NCBI RefSeq assembly: GCF_034009455.1 | Contig: NZ_CP125380.1 | Span: 1,963,001-2,027,000, forward strand | From: Pseudomonas sp. P5_109 | Lineage (GTDB): Bacteria > Pseudomonadota > Gammaproteobacteria > Pseudomonadales > Pseudomonadaceae | DNA: 64,000 nt | Reading direction: 5' to 3' | Shown here: positions 8,430 to 16,742 of the stretch, one piece after another | How the letters are laid out: each line of letters begins with the position of its first letter | How positions within the stretch are numbered: position 1 is the first letter of the stretch | The notes under the pieces: model-generated | The model's input: the letters and a program-made list of their open reading frames with translations, nothing else | Told to the model about the DNA's origin: nothing | Databases searched by the model: none | Program-made: the position numbers and the translations under genes

Positions 8430-10268
8430 ATGAGCCGCACGTCGCACGACACGATTACCTGGGGCATGATGCTCCGCAAGCTGCCTTCCATCGCCAAAGC
8501 CATCCCCCGGGTGGTGAAGGGCATGAAGGTCGCCAACGTCAAGGACCCGACCCAACCGTGTGGTTTGGGCTGGAGTTTCGAGCAAGCCACATTGCGCAAT
8601 CCGGATGGCCCGGCGCTGTTGCAAGGTGACGTAACGCTCAGTTACTCCGAGGTCAACCAATGGGCCAACCGCATCGCCCATCACCTGATCGACCAAGGCA
8701 TCGGCAAGGGTGACGTGGTAGCGGTCTTCATCGAGAACCGCCCCGAACTGCTGGTGACGATTCTGGCAGTGGCCAAGGTCGGTGCGATCAGTGCGTTGCT
8801 CAATACCTCGCAGACCCGCGACACCCTGGTGCACAGCGTGAATCTGGTGGCGCCGGTGGCGATCATTGTCGGTGAGGAGTTGGTCCCGGCGTACCTGGAG
8901 GTGTGTGACCGAGTGGCAATCAAGACTGCGCGCACCTGGTTCGTCGCCGATCAGGACACTTCGCGCCAACCGGGTATCGCGCCTGAAGGTTTTATCAACC
9001 TGATGACTGTCAGTCTTGACGACGCCACTGACAACCCGGCCAGCAGCCAGCAGATTTTCTTCGATGATCCCTGCTTCTATATTTACACCTCAGGCACCAC
9101 CGGGCTGCCCAAGGCGGGTGTGTTCAAGCATGGCCGCTGGATGCGCAGCTCTGCGAGTTTCGGCATGATCGCCCTGGACATGCGCCCGGACGATGTCGTC
9201 TATTGCACCTTGCCGCTGTACCACGCCACGGGCCTGTGCGTGTGCTGGGGTTCGGCCGTCAGTGGTGCCAGCGGGTTCGCCATCCGCCGCAAATTCAGCG
9301 CCAGTCAATTTTGGAACGACGTGCGCAAGTACCGGGCGACCACCATCGGTTATGTCGGCGAACTGTGCCGCTACCTGGTCGATCAATCGCCGAGCGCCGA
9401 TGACAGCCAGCACGACGTGAAGAAGATGATCGGCAATGGCCTGCGTCCCGGTGCCTGGAACGAGTTCAAGACCCGCTTTGCGGTGAATCACATCTGTGAG
9501 CTGTACGCCGCCAGCGACGGCAATATCGGGTTCACCAACATTCTGAATTTCAACAACACCATCGGTTTTTCCCTGATGTCCTGGGAGCTGGTGGCGTACG
9601 ACCACGACAGCGGTGCACCGATCCGCGAGGCCAATGGCCTAATGCGCAAGGTCGCCAAGGGCGAGCAGGGGTTGTTGCTGGCAAAAATCGACGACAAGGC
9701 ACCGCTGGACGGCTACACCGATCCGCAGAAAACCGCCAAGGTCGTGCTCCACGATGTCTTCCAGAAAGGTGACCGTTACTTCAACACCGGCGACCTGTTG
9801 CGCAACATCGGCTTTGGGCATGCGCAATTTGTCGACCGCCTGGGTGACACCTACCGCTGGAAAGGCGAAAACGTCTCGACCACCGAGGTCGAAAACATCC
9901 TCCTGCAACACCCGCATATTTCCGAAGCCGTGGCCTATGGCGTTGAAATCCGCAATACCAATGGCCGCGCCGGCATGGCGGCGATCACCCCCGCCGAGTC
10001 CTTGGCCACCCTGGATTTCAGCGAACTGCTGGCCTTCGCCCGTGAGCAAATGCCGGCCTATGCGGTGCCGTTGTTCCTGCGGGTGAAAGTGAAAATGGAA
10101 ACCACCGGGACGTTCAAATATCAGAAGACCCGACTCAAGGACGAAGCTTTCGACCCGGGTAGAACGGGAGATGACCCGATCTATGCCTGGCTGCCGGGGA
10201 CCCAGACTTACGTGCAGGTCACGGAACAATTGTTGACTGATATTCACGGTGGCAAGTACCGCTATTGA
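8430..10268 (+). CDS. Long-chain acyl-CoA synthetase (FATP/FadD-like)
   Basis: An ANL-superfamily enzyme predicted to activate long-chain fatty acids to acyl-CoA through an acyl-adenylate. The protein is 612 residues from the ATG at 8430. It has the phosphate-binding motif YTSGTTGLPKAG near 217-228, the NTGDLLR adenylate motif near 452-458, and WKGENVSTTEVENIL, the hinge typical of the FATP/very-long-chain branch. The N-terminal region has no signal peptide. I took 8430 because the sequence before it is not coding-like. An A-rich tract (CAATAAAAAAAG, 8402-8413) just before the start resembles a Hfq/Crc catabolite-repression target, which is an inference. Confidence 0.88.
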   Translation: MSRTSHDTITWGMMLRKLPSIAKAIPRVVKGMKVANVKDPTQPCGLGWSFEQATLRNPDGPALLQGDVTLSYSEVNQWANRIAHHLIDQGIGKGDVVAVFIENRPELLVTILAVAKVGAISALLNTSQTRDTLVHSVNLVAPVAIIVGEELVPAYLEVCDRVAIKTARTWFVADQDTSRQPGIAPEGFINLMTVSLDDATDNPASSQQIFFDDPCFYIYTSGTTGLPKAGVFKHGRWMRSSASFGMIALDMRPDDVVYCTLPLYHATGLCVCWGSAVSGASGFAIRRKFSASQFWNDVRKYRATTIGYVGELCRYLVDQSPSADDSQHDVKKMIGNGLRPGAWNEFKTRFAVNHICELYAASDGNIGFTNILNFNNTIGFSLMSWELVAYDHDSGAPIREANGLMRKVAKGEQGLLLAKIDDKAPLDGYTDPQKTAKVVLHDVFQKGDRYFNTGDLLRNIGFGHAQFVDRLGDTYRWKGENVSTTEVENILLQHPHISEAVAYGVEIRNTNGRAGMAAITPAESLATLDFSELLAFAREQMPAYAVPLFLRVKVKMETTGTFKYQKTRLKDEAFDPGRTGDDPIYAWLPGTQTYVQVTEQLLTDIHGGKYRY

Positions 10269-10365
10269 ATCTGGCTATGGCGGCCCATGAGAAAAAACAA
10301 GTGACAGTGCGGGGGGCGCTCGGGAAACTGTCGGCTTTTACGAATGACAGAAAAGGGAGTGCCCA

Positions 10366-10884
10366 ATGTCAGACAAAAGCCGCCAGATGACCCCCGAAGA
10401 AGCCGCCGAATTTGCCGAACAGGTATTCAACAAGGCACGGGAGGGCGATGCGGCAATGATGGCCGCGCTGCTGACCAAGGGTTTGCCGCCGAACCTGCGT
10501 AACCACAAGGGCGATACCTTGTTGATGCTGGCCGCGTACCACGGTCATGTGGACACGGTAAAAGTCCTGCTGGAGCACAAGGCCGACCCGGAGATCCGCA
10601 ACGACAACGGTCAGAGCCCGATTGCCGGCGCCGCCTTCAAGGGCGACCTGGCGGTGATCAAGGCCTTGGTCGAGGGTGGCGCGCAGGTTGAAGGTTCGTC
10701 CTTCGATGGCCGCACGGCGCTGATGATGGCGGCGATGTTCAACCGCGTCGAAGTGGTCGATTACCTGATCAGCAAGGGCGCCGACCCGAAAGCCAAGGAC
10801 GCCAATGGCATCACCGCGCTGGACGCGGCCAAGACCATGGGGGCTTCCGATACCGTTGCGCAGCTGGAAAAACTGCTGGGCTGA
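10366..10884 (+). CDS. Ankyrin-repeat protein
   Basis: A 172-residue soluble protein made almost wholly of ankyrin repeats. Recognisable units are KGDTLLMLAAYHGHVDTVKVLL (about 49-70), NGQSPIAGAAFKGDLAVIKALV (about 83-104), DGRTALMMAAMFNRVEVVDYLI (about 116-137), and a final NGITALDAA. There is no signal peptide, so a cytoplasmic protein-binding role is likely, with partner unknown. Small ankyrin proteins in Pseudomonas can accompany catalases, but no catalase gene is nearby. AAAGGGAGTGCCC precedes the ATG. It is apparently a single-gene transcript followed by a repeat element. Confidence 0.9.
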   Translation: MSDKSRQMTPEEAAEFAEQVFNKAREGDAAMMAALLTKGLPPNLRNHKGDTLLMLAAYHGHVDTVKVLLEHKADPEIRNDNGQSPIAGAAFKGDLAVIKALVEGGAQVEGSSFDGRTALMMAAMFNRVEVVDYLISKGADPKAKDANGITALDAAKTMGASDTVAQLEKLLG

Positions 10885-10911
10885 TGCGTCATCCTGTGGT
10901 GTGGGTGCTTT

Positions 10912-11034
10912 TGTGGCGAGGGGGCTTGCCCCCGTTGGGTCGCGAAGCGGCCCCAATGGCGGAATTCAGATAAACCGCGTCTGCCGGGTTTACGACTGCT
11001 GCGCAGCCGAACGGGGGCAAGCCCCCTCGCCACA
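10912..11034. repeat. Extragenic inverted repeat (TGTGGCGAGGGGGCTTGCCCCCG family)
   Basis: Arms TGTGGCGAGGGGGCTTGCCC and its reverse complement lie about 120 bases apart, with inner segments GTTGGGTCGCGAAGCGGCCCC and CTGCTGCGCAGCCGAAC. Near-identical copies lie at 42.2 and 43.8 kb. Confidence 0.88.
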
Positions 11035-11105
11035 GGTCCGCATTTCACTCAGTAATGCGCTATCCTTCGCGCCCTCAAAACTCCCCTCGCTACAGGATCC
11101 GCCCC

Positions 11106-11636
11106 ATGAAAGCCGCACTCGTCGAACTCATCAGCAAAATCAGCTCCGGGTGCATGGGCGATGACGAAATCCTCAAGGTCGCGGATGAAGCAGCCCAGGC
11201 CTACGCCGATCCGCAGGCTTTTCTGAGCGCCAACGCGGACATCAACTACGATGACACTTTCCCGATCCCGCTCGGGGAGTGGGTGGTAGTCGGCAGCCTG
11301 CCGGAAACGGTACTGTTCCAGGCTGACACCTACATGGACCTGTTCGCTCAGGTCGTTGCCTCGTTCGGCCCGGGCGTGGAGTTCAATCTCAAGCCCAAGC
11401 AACTGGCCAAGACCGAAGCCCTGACCGCGCTCAACCGCATCCAGGTGCAGATGAGCAGCCTGAGCAAGGAAAACGGCGGCTACACGCTGATGAACTTCAG
11501 CCAGTTGCTCGATGACGAGTTGCAGGTGGTCCTGGTCTACGGCAATGACGTGCCACGCGTGCTGCAATTGTGCGCAGAAGTCGGCATCGCCGCCGCGCCA
11601 TCCCTGGAAGCCCTGAAAGTAGCGATCCACGTCTGA
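11106..11636 (+). CDS. Conserved hypothetical protein
   Basis: A 176-residue acidic, soluble protein starting MKAALVELISKISSGCMGDDEILKVADEA. It has no signal peptide, membrane helix or catalytic motif that I recognise. The middle (ADINYDDTFPIPLGEWVVVGSLPETVLFQAD) looks beta-rich and the ends look helical. The ATG at 11106 was chosen over 11055 because the earlier stretch encodes Arg/Pro-rich, non-conserved-looking sequence. It sits alone between a repeat and a small membrane-protein gene. Function unknown. Confidence 0.8.
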   Translation: MKAALVELISKISSGCMGDDEILKVADEAAQAYADPQAFLSANADINYDDTFPIPLGEWVVVGSLPETVLFQADTYMDLFAQVVASFGPGVEFNLKPKQLAKTEALTALNRIQVQMSSLSKENGGYTLMNFSQLLDDELQVVLVYGNDVPRVLQLCAEVGIAAAPSLEALKVAIHV

Positions 11637-11718
11637 TAGCCAAATACTGTCAATAAAAGGGAACCCTCGCGACGACCGTCTATCCTAAGAGGGCAAATCA
11701 CTCTTCAGGAGCGTCACC

Positions 11719-11910
11719 ATGGGTTCCACGTTCAACAGTCTGGTTGCCTTGATCATTTTTGCCCTGGATATCTGGGCCATCATCAACGTATTCAAAAGCA
11801 GCGTCGGGACCGGGGCCAAAGTCCTCTGGGTACTGTTGATCGCGCTGTTGCCAGTGCTGGGACTGATCATCTGGGCCATCGCCGGGCCGCGGGGCAATGT
11901 CAAACTCTGA
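11719..11910 (+). CDS. Small membrane protein, PLD-nuclease N-terminal (PLDc_N) domain type
   Basis: A 63-residue protein with two hydrophobic helices (about 6-24 and 35-56) joined by a loop FKSSVGTGAKVLW, ending GPRGNVKL. The pattern of a first helix with I/V-D-I-W, then K-x-LW-x-LL-I-LLP-x-G-x-I-W-x-I-GPRG, is that of the PLDc_N domain, the short membrane part found in front of cardiolipin synthases and as stand-alone proteins. Here it stands alone. Role unknown. AGGAGCGTCACC gives a good ribosome site. Confidence 0.85.
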   Translation: MGSTFNSLVALIIFALDIWAIINVFKSSVGTGAKVLWVLLIALLPVLGLIIWAIAGPRGNVKL

Positions 11911-11937
11911 CGGATTTCCCACTAACAACCCTGACCC

Positions 11938-12026
11938 TGTGGGAGCGGGCTTGCTCGCGAAAGCGGTGGATCAGTCAACCTTGATAGCGACTGACACCAC
12001 GCCTTCGCGAGCAAGCCCGCTCCCAC
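11938..12026. repeat. REP/REPIN-like inverted repeat (GTGGGAGCGGGCTTGCTCGCGA family)
   Basis: Paired arms TGTGGGAGCGGGCTTGCTCG and its reverse complement about 90 bases end to end; the inner part contains GTCAACCTTGATAGCGACTGAC. Lies between the PLDc_N-type gene and speE. Confidence 0.9.
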
Positions 12027-12147
12027 ATTCGACCTGTCATGTTCCGCGACGTAGAATGCGCGCCTTTCCCGGTCAATCGAGACATTCGAATGGCCATCAT
12101 GGGCGGGTAACCGTCCGTTGCCACCCGCATTCATCGGAGCACTTCCC

Positions 12148-13023
12148 ATGAGCAACATCCCCGCCAGCGACTACCTGGAAACCCTCTACGAAGGCTATGG
12201 CCAGCGTTTTCGCATGGAAAAACTGCTGCACGAAGTGCGCACCGAACACCAGCACCTGGTGATCTTCGAAAACCCGCGCATGGGCCGGGTGATGGCGCTG
12301 GACGGCGTGATCCAGACCACCGAAGCCGACGAATTCATCTATCACGAAATGCTCACCCACGTGCCGATCCTCGCCCATGGCACCGCCAAGCGCGTGTTGA
12401 TCATCGGCGGCGGTGACGGCGGCATGTTGCGTGAAGTGGCCAAGCACCGCAGTGTCGAGCACATCACCATGGTCGAAATCGACGGCACCGTGGTCGACAT
12501 GTGCAAGGAATTCCTGCCGAACCACTCCAAGGGCGCATTCGATGATCCACGCCTGAACCTGGTGATCGACGACGGCATGCGTTTCGTCGCCACCACCACT
12601 GAAAAATTCGACGTGATCATTTCCGACTCCACCGACCCGATCGGGCCGGGCGAAGTGCTGTTCTCGGAAAACTTCTACCAGGCCTGCCGCCGCTGCCTGA
12701 ACGAAGGCGGCATCCTGGTGACCCAGAACGGCACGCCGTTCATGCAGATCGAAGAAGTGAAGACCACCGCCGGTCGCCTGCGCAGCCTGTTCCCGGACTG
12801 GCACTTCTACCAGGCCGCCGTGCCGACCTACATCGGCGGCTCGATGACCTTTGCCTGGGGCGCGACCAATACCGCTTATCGCAAGTTGTCCCGCGAAACC
12901 CTGCAACAGCGTTTCACGGGCAGCGGCATCATCACCCGCTACTACAATCCAGAAATCCACATCGGTGCGTTCGCCTTGCCGCAATACGTGTTGCAGGCAG
13001 TGAACAAGCCAAGCAACGACTGA
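12148..13023 (+). CDS. speE: Polyamine aminopropyltransferase (spermidine synthase)
   Basis: It transfers an aminopropyl group from decarboxylated S-adenosylmethionine to putrescine, giving spermidine and methylthioadenosine. The 291-residue product is the usual length. The N-terminal beta-domain (about 1-65) is followed by a Rossmann fold with [13 protein letters not shown] at about 85-97, the acidic ligand in [12 protein letters not shown], and [10 protein letters not shown] near 169-178. Start: ATG at 12148 after CGGAGCACTTCCC. The methylthioadenosine by-product feeds the methionine salvage genes found 5 kb to the left, a metabolic rather than operon link. speD is not in the window. Confidence 0.95.
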   Translation: MSNIPASDYLETLYEGYGQRFRMEKLLHEVRTEHQHLVIFENPRMGRVMALDGVIQTTEADEFIYHEMLTHVPILAHGTAKRVLIIGGGDGGMLREVAKHRSVEHITMVEIDGTVVDMCKEFLPNHSKGAFDDPRLNLVIDDGMRFVATTTEKFDVIISDSTDPIGPGEVLFSENFYQACRRCLNEGGILVTQNGTPFMQIEEVKTTAGRLRSLFPDWHFYQAAVPTYIGGSMTFAWGATNTAYRKLSRETLQQRFTGSGIITRYYNPEIHIGAFALPQYVLQAVNKPSND

Positions 13024-13042
13024 TGGGTTGAAACACAAAACC

Positions 13043-13132
13043 TGTGGGAGCGGGCTTGCTCGCGAAAGCGGTGTATCAGTCAGTAATTCTGTCAACTGAC
13101 ACACCCTCTTCGCGAGCAAGCCCGCTCCCACA
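13043..13132. repeat. REP/REPIN-like inverted repeat (GTGGGAGCGGGCTTGCTCGCGA family)
   Basis: Both arms are intact (TGTGGGAGCGGGCTTGCTCG and complement). Spacer includes GTGTATCAGTCAGTAATTCTGTCAACTGACACACC, itself partly palindromic. Downstream of speE. Confidence 0.9.
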
Positions 13133-13223
13133 TGAATTGTGGCGGAACAGGCGGAACAATTAGCCAGCTAACAAGGTCGAGATAGAGGTAAGCCCATCCA
13201 TGGGTTTTATCGAGGAGGCACCA

Positions 13224-13457
13224 ATGCAAAAGTGGAGAATCACTTTCGTGGATGATCATGGCGAGACCATCAACGAAGTCTTTGAGTGCGACGAGTGCCC
13301 AGATAAAGAGCAGGCTGCCAAGCTCATCAAGGCCCGGCTTCTTCCTGTCGCCGCCGAACTGGATCTGAACGATTTGGAGGGGCGGACCAGCGACGCGAGC
13401 GTCAAAGAACTCAAGTCCCAGAACAGCATTCAAATCCTCGGCATTACTCCAATCTGA
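13224..13457 (+). CDS. Small hypothetical protein
   Basis: A 77-residue soluble protein, rich in Asp/Glu. It opens MQKWRITFVDDHGETINEVFECDECPDKEQAA and includes a CDEC pair (Cys23, Cys26 approximately) that could bind metal or form a disulfide, although a second pair is absent. The start at 13224 is set by CGAGGAGGCACC just upstream; an earlier in-frame ATG at 13200 has no comparable site. No family recognised. The roughly 210 bases after it, up to rraB, hold no convincing gene. Confidence 0.7.
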   Translation: MQKWRITFVDDHGETINEVFECDECPDKEQAAKLIKARLLPVAAELDLNDLEGRTSDASVKELKSQNSIQILGITPI

Positions 13458-13580
13458 ACGACAGCTGTCGCATTCACATCCAGACCTTGGCAGAGGCTCT
13501 ATCTTGGGGCTACTCTGCAAGCGAGATCAGCGAATGGATCGCTAAGGTCTGGTCTTGTCAGCTCCATGCTTGTTTCCCGC

Positions 13581-13595
13581 CGGCACATCGGTTGC
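13581..13595 (+). promoter_or_regulatory. Possible sigma54-type promoter upstream of rraB
   Basis: CGGCACATCGGTTGC keeps GGCAC, TTGC and the 10-base GG-GC spacing. It would give a leader of about 60 bases before rraB. No IHF or enhancer site was seen, so this may be chance. Confidence 0.3.
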
Positions 13596-13667
13596 CGTCG
13601 CTCGCGCTGTTCGGTTGCGGGTGAGGGAGTACGGAAAGTCTATCCATCGTTTTGAGGAGGACGTTTC

Positions 13668-14012
13668 ATGAGCACAGCCTATCAAGAAGACATCAGCAGC
13701 AGCGTTCTGCGCCGCATGAAAGAAGGCGGTTTTGACTTTTCACGTTTTCATCCCATCGAGTTCTACGCCATTTTCCCGGACGAGGAGCGGGCGCGCAGGG
13801 CGGCAGGTCATTTCCACCGTGGTGAATCCCTGGATGCCCAAGTCAGTGTGCGTGACGACGGTGCCTGGGCGCTGGAATTATGCAAAGTCATGTATGCCAC
13901 CTACGACGACATCGGCGATTTCGAACAGGGTTTCGAGGCTGTCGTTGAGCCGCTGGGCGGAATCATCGAAGGCTGGGGTGTGAAACAGGAGGTACGAGGG
14001 CGACTCGCATAA
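13668..14012 (+). CDS. rraB: Ribonuclease E inhibitor RraB
   Basis: RraB-family proteins bind RNase E and modulate the RNA degradosome. The 114-residue product has the family pattern: FHPIEFYAIFPDEERARRAAGHF, then a ferredoxin-like beta segment, then KVMYATYDDIGDFEQGFEAVVEPLGGIIEGWG, in which GG-x-IEGWGV is characteristic. The ribosome site TTTGAGGAGGACG is strong. It is a single gene followed by a hairpin. The other RNase E regulator, rraA, lies 45 kb to the right in the same window. Confidence 0.88.
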   Translation: MSTAYQEDISSSVLRRMKEGGFDFSRFHPIEFYAIFPDEERARRAAGHFHRGESLDAQVSVRDDGAWALELCKVMYATYDDIGDFEQGFEAVVEPLGGIIEGWGVKQEVRGRLA

Positions 14013-14037
14013 CATTATGATCAGTGACAAACAGCGT

Positions 14038-14066
14038 TGACGGCTGACCCTCGGGTTGGCCGTTTT
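14038..14066 (+). terminator. Rho-independent terminator after rraB
   Basis: ACGGCTGACC-CTCG-GGTTGGCCGT followed by TTT forms a stem with G-U pairs about 25 bases after the rraB stop. Confidence 0.65.
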
Positions 14067-14100
14067 CATTATTACCGCCAATTAATTCAACACGACCTGG

Positions 14101-14180
14101 TAGGAGCTGGCTTGCCAGCGATGGCGTCCTCGAAGAACAACACATGACTTAACGGCCCTTCGCCAGCAAGCCGGCTCCTA
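14101..14180. repeat. Extragenic inverted repeat (TAGGAGCTGGCTTGCCAGCGATGG family)
   Basis: Arms TAGGAGCTGGCTTGCCAGCG and CGCCAGCAAGCCGGCTCCTA flank about 35 bases. Only one copy of this sub-family is in the window; it resembles the TGTAGGAGCGAGC copies near 40.6, 48.9 and 57.9 kb. Confidence 0.75.
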
Positions 14181-14252
14181 CGGACTATGCTGGTGACAGG
14201 CGTCTATCACGCCTTGCAATGAAGCGGGGGCAATCAGGTTGGGGCATTTGTC

Positions 14253-14267
14253 GCACAGGATTGGTGC
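14253..14267. promoter_or_regulatory. NtrC-like enhancer site
   Basis: GCACAGGATTGGTGC has the GCAC-N5-TGGTGC form of known NtrC sites (compare the E. coli glnA upstream site AGCACTATATTGGTGCAA). Its centre is about 85 bases upstream of the predicted start from the sigma54 promoter at 14320, a standard enhancer distance. Confidence 0.6.
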
Positions 14268-14319
14268 GGCGCCTGCGCATTGATTATCCAACCGATTGAA
14301 ATATAAGCGTTTATGCCGA

Positions 14320-14334
14320 TGGCACGGGCCTTGC
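14320..14334 (+). promoter_or_regulatory. Consensus sigma54 promoter of the ATP-grasp / alpha-E / transglutaminase operon
   Basis: TGGCACGGGCCTTGC matches TGGCACG-N4-TTGC at all fixed positions. Predicted transcription start near 14346, giving a leader of about 24 bases that still includes the ACAAGGAG ribosome site before the ATG at 14370. Confidence 0.8.
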
Positions 14335-14369
14335 GAAGGTCTGGACGTCCGAGTGACAAGGAGTACGGC

Positions 14370-15779
14370 ATGATCCGCACCTGTTTTGATGAGATGTACG
14401 ATGCCGGCGGCCAGGTCCGCCCGCATTATCGGGAGTTTGCCCGTTGGCTGGCCGAGACGCCTGACGAGCTTCTGGCACAACGGCGACGCGAGGCCGATCT
14501 GTTGTTTCATCGCGCCGGGATTACCTTCACGCTCTACGGGGACGAGCAGGGCACAGAGCGCCTGATTCCCTTCGACACCATCCCCCGCAGCATCCCCGCC
14601 AGCGAATGGCGGATTGTCGAGCGCGGCTGCATCCAGCGGGTCAAGGCGTTGAACATGTTCCTCGCCGACCTCTACCATGAGCAGCGCATCATCAAGGCCG
14701 GCATCATTCCGGCCGAACAGGTGCTGGCCAACGAGCAGTATCAGTTGGCGATGCAAGGGCTGGATCTGCACCGCGATATCTATTCGCACATCTCCGGCGT
14801 CGATCTGGTGCGTGACGGCGATGGCACCTATTACGTGCTCGAAGACAATCTGCGTACGCCCAGCGGCGTCAGCTACATGCTCGAAGACCGCAAGATGATG
14901 ATGCGCCTGTTCCCCGAACTGTTCGCGGCGCAACGCATTGCGCCTATCGACCATTACCCGAACCTGCTGCTCGACACCCTGAAAAGCTCCAGCCCGATCG
15001 ATAACCCGAGCGTGGTGGTGCTGACGCCTGGCCGATTCAACAGTGCGTTCTTCGAGCATGCGTTTCTCGCACGGGAAATGGGTGTGGAACTGGTGGAAGG
15101 CGCGGACTTGTTCGTGCGTGACGACAAGGTCTACATGCGCACCACTGACGGGCCAAAAGCGGTCGACGTGATTTATCGTCGCCTCGACGACGCCTTCCTC
15201 GATCCGCTGGCGTTCAATCCGGAATCGCTGCTCGGCGTGCCGGGGCTGCTGTCGTCCTACCGTTCCGGCAACGTGGTGCTGGCCAATGCGATCGGCACAG
15301 GGGTGGCGGACGACAAGTCGGTGTACCCGTTCGTTACCGACATGATCCGTTTCTACCTCGATGAAGAACCAATCCTGAAGAACGTGCCGACCTGGCAGTG
15401 CCGTAATCCGTCTGAACTTTCCCACGTGCTGGCCAATCTTCCCGAACTGGTGGTCAAGGAAACCCAAGGCTCCGGCGGGTACGGAATGCTGGTGGGGCCG
15501 GCGGCGACGGCGGCGGAAATCGAAGCCTTTCGCGCGCGCATCATCGCCAAGCCCCATGCGTATATCGCGCAACCGACGCTGTCGCTGTCGACTTGTCCGA
15601 CTTTTGTCGAAAACGGCATCGCGCCACGCCACATCGACTTGCGGCCGTTTGTCCTGTCGGGTCGTGAAACCCGGGTTGTGCCCGGCGGTTTGACCCGTGT
15701 CGCCCTGCGCGAAGGCTCCCTGGTGGTCAACTCCTCCCAGGGTGGCGGAACCAAGGACACCTGGGTGGTCGAGGATTAA
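14370..15779 (+). CDS. Circularly permuted ATP-grasp (type 2) protein
   Basis: First gene of a three-gene operon. The 469-residue product matches the circularly permuted ATP-grasp group 2 family, predicted to form peptide or amide bonds by an acyl-phosphate route. Visible segments are MIRTCFDEMYDAGGQVRPHY at the N-terminus, VLEDNLRTPSGVSYMLEDR near 155-173, the glycine-rich nucleotide loop ETQGSGGYGMLVGP near 365-378, and DLRPFVLSG with RVVPGGLTRVA toward the C-terminus. The ATG at 14370 has ACAAGGAG upstream and lies after a consensus sigma54 promoter; an in-frame ATG at 14313 precedes that promoter. Substrate and product are unknown. Confidence 0.9.
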   Translation: MIRTCFDEMYDAGGQVRPHYREFARWLAETPDELLAQRRREADLLFHRAGITFTLYGDEQGTERLIPFDTIPRSIPASEWRIVERGCIQRVKALNMFLADLYHEQRIIKAGIIPAEQVLANEQYQLAMQGLDLHRDIYSHISGVDLVRDGDGTYYVLEDNLRTPSGVSYMLEDRKMMMRLFPELFAAQRIAPIDHYPNLLLDTLKSSSPIDNPSVVVLTPGRFNSAFFEHAFLAREMGVELVEGADLFVRDDKVYMRTTDGPKAVDVIYRRLDDAFLDPLAFNPESLLGVPGLLSSYRSGNVVLANAIGTGVADDKSVYPFVTDMIRFYLDEEPILKNVPTWQCRNPSELSHVLANLPELVVKETQGSGGYGMLVGPAATAAEIEAFRARIIAKPHAYIAQPTLSLSTCPTFVENGIAPRHIDLRPFVLSGRETRVVPGGLTRVALREGSLVVNSSQGGGTKDTWVVED

Positions 15780-15791
15780 AGGAAGCCTGCC

Positions 15792-16742
15792 ATGTTAAGT
15801 AGAACTGCCTCGGATTTGTATTGGATGTCGCGTTACCTGGAGCGGGCGGAAAACCTCGCACGGATGCTCGACATCAGTTATTCGCTGTCGTTGATGCCGC
15901 AGGATGGCCGTGGCGACGGTTTGCACGAGCTGGCCATGCCGCTGTTGATCACCGGCACCCTCGACGATTACCTGGAGCGCCACGGCGAGTTGCATGCCGA
16001 ACGGCTACTGCATTTCTTCGCCCTGGATGCGGCCAACCCGGCGAGCATCTACAGCTGCCTCGGGGCCGCGCGGGCCAGCGCCCATGCGGTGCGTGGGCGC
16101 ATCACCGCCGACATGTGGGAAAACATCAATGCCACCTGGCTGGAGATTCGCGGCATTGCCGAACAGGGCTTGAGTCGCTACGGCATGAGCCGTTTCTGCG
16201 AGTGGATCAAGGAACGTTCCCACCTGTTCCGGGGCGCGTCCTACGGCACCATCATGCGTAACGATGCGTTTCGCTTCATTCGTCTGGGGACCTTTATCGA
16301 GCGGGCGGACAACACTTTGCGTTTGCTCGATGCCCGCTACGAAATGGCCGGCGATCAGGCCGAGGCGGTCAGCGATGGCACCGCTCACGCGTATTACCAA
16401 TGGAGCGCGTTGTTGCGGGCGTTGTCGTCGTTCGAGGCCTACACGGAAATCTACCGCGATGCCCCTGGTGCCCGGCATGTCGCCGAATTGCTGTTGTTGC
16501 GGGCCGATGTACCGCGATCCTTGCGTGCCTGCACCGAAGAGATCGACCAGATTCTCGCGCAATTGCCGGGAGCCAACGGTCGTCCCGCACAGCGCCTGGC
16601 GGCAGAAATGGACGCGCGCCTGCGCTACACCGGCATCCATGAAATTCTCGAAGAAGGCCTGCACGCCTGGCTGACCGAGTTCATCCCGCTGGTGCGTCAG
16701 TTGGGTAACGCGATTCACAGTTCTTATCTGGAGGCCGCATGA
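15792..16742 (+). CDS. Alpha-E domain protein (DUF403)
   Basis: A 316-residue, almost all-helical protein of the alpha-E family. It opens MLSRTASDLYWMSRYLERAENLARMLD, a highly conserved start, and contains RGRITADMWENIN and FIRLGTFIERADNTLRLLDARY. No catalytic function is established; it is nearly always encoded between a circularly permuted ATP-grasp gene and a transglutaminase gene, as here. It begins 12 bases after the ATP-grasp stop with AAAGGAAGCC as ribosome site, and its stop overlaps the transglutaminase start by 4 bases (ATGA), so the three are probably made together. Confidence 0.92.
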   Translation: MLSRTASDLYWMSRYLERAENLARMLDISYSLSLMPQDGRGDGLHELAMPLLITGTLDDYLERHGELHAERLLHFFALDAANPASIYSCLGAARASAHAVRGRITADMWENINATWLEIRGIAEQGLSRYGMSRFCEWIKERSHLFRGASYGTIMRNDAFRFIRLGTFIERADNTLRLLDARYEMAGDQAEAVSDGTAHAYYQWSALLRALSSFEAYTEIYRDAPGARHVAELLLLRADVPRSLRACTEEIDQILAQLPGANGRPAQRLAAEMDARLRYTGIHEILEEGLHAWLTEFIPLVRQLGNAIHSSYLEAA

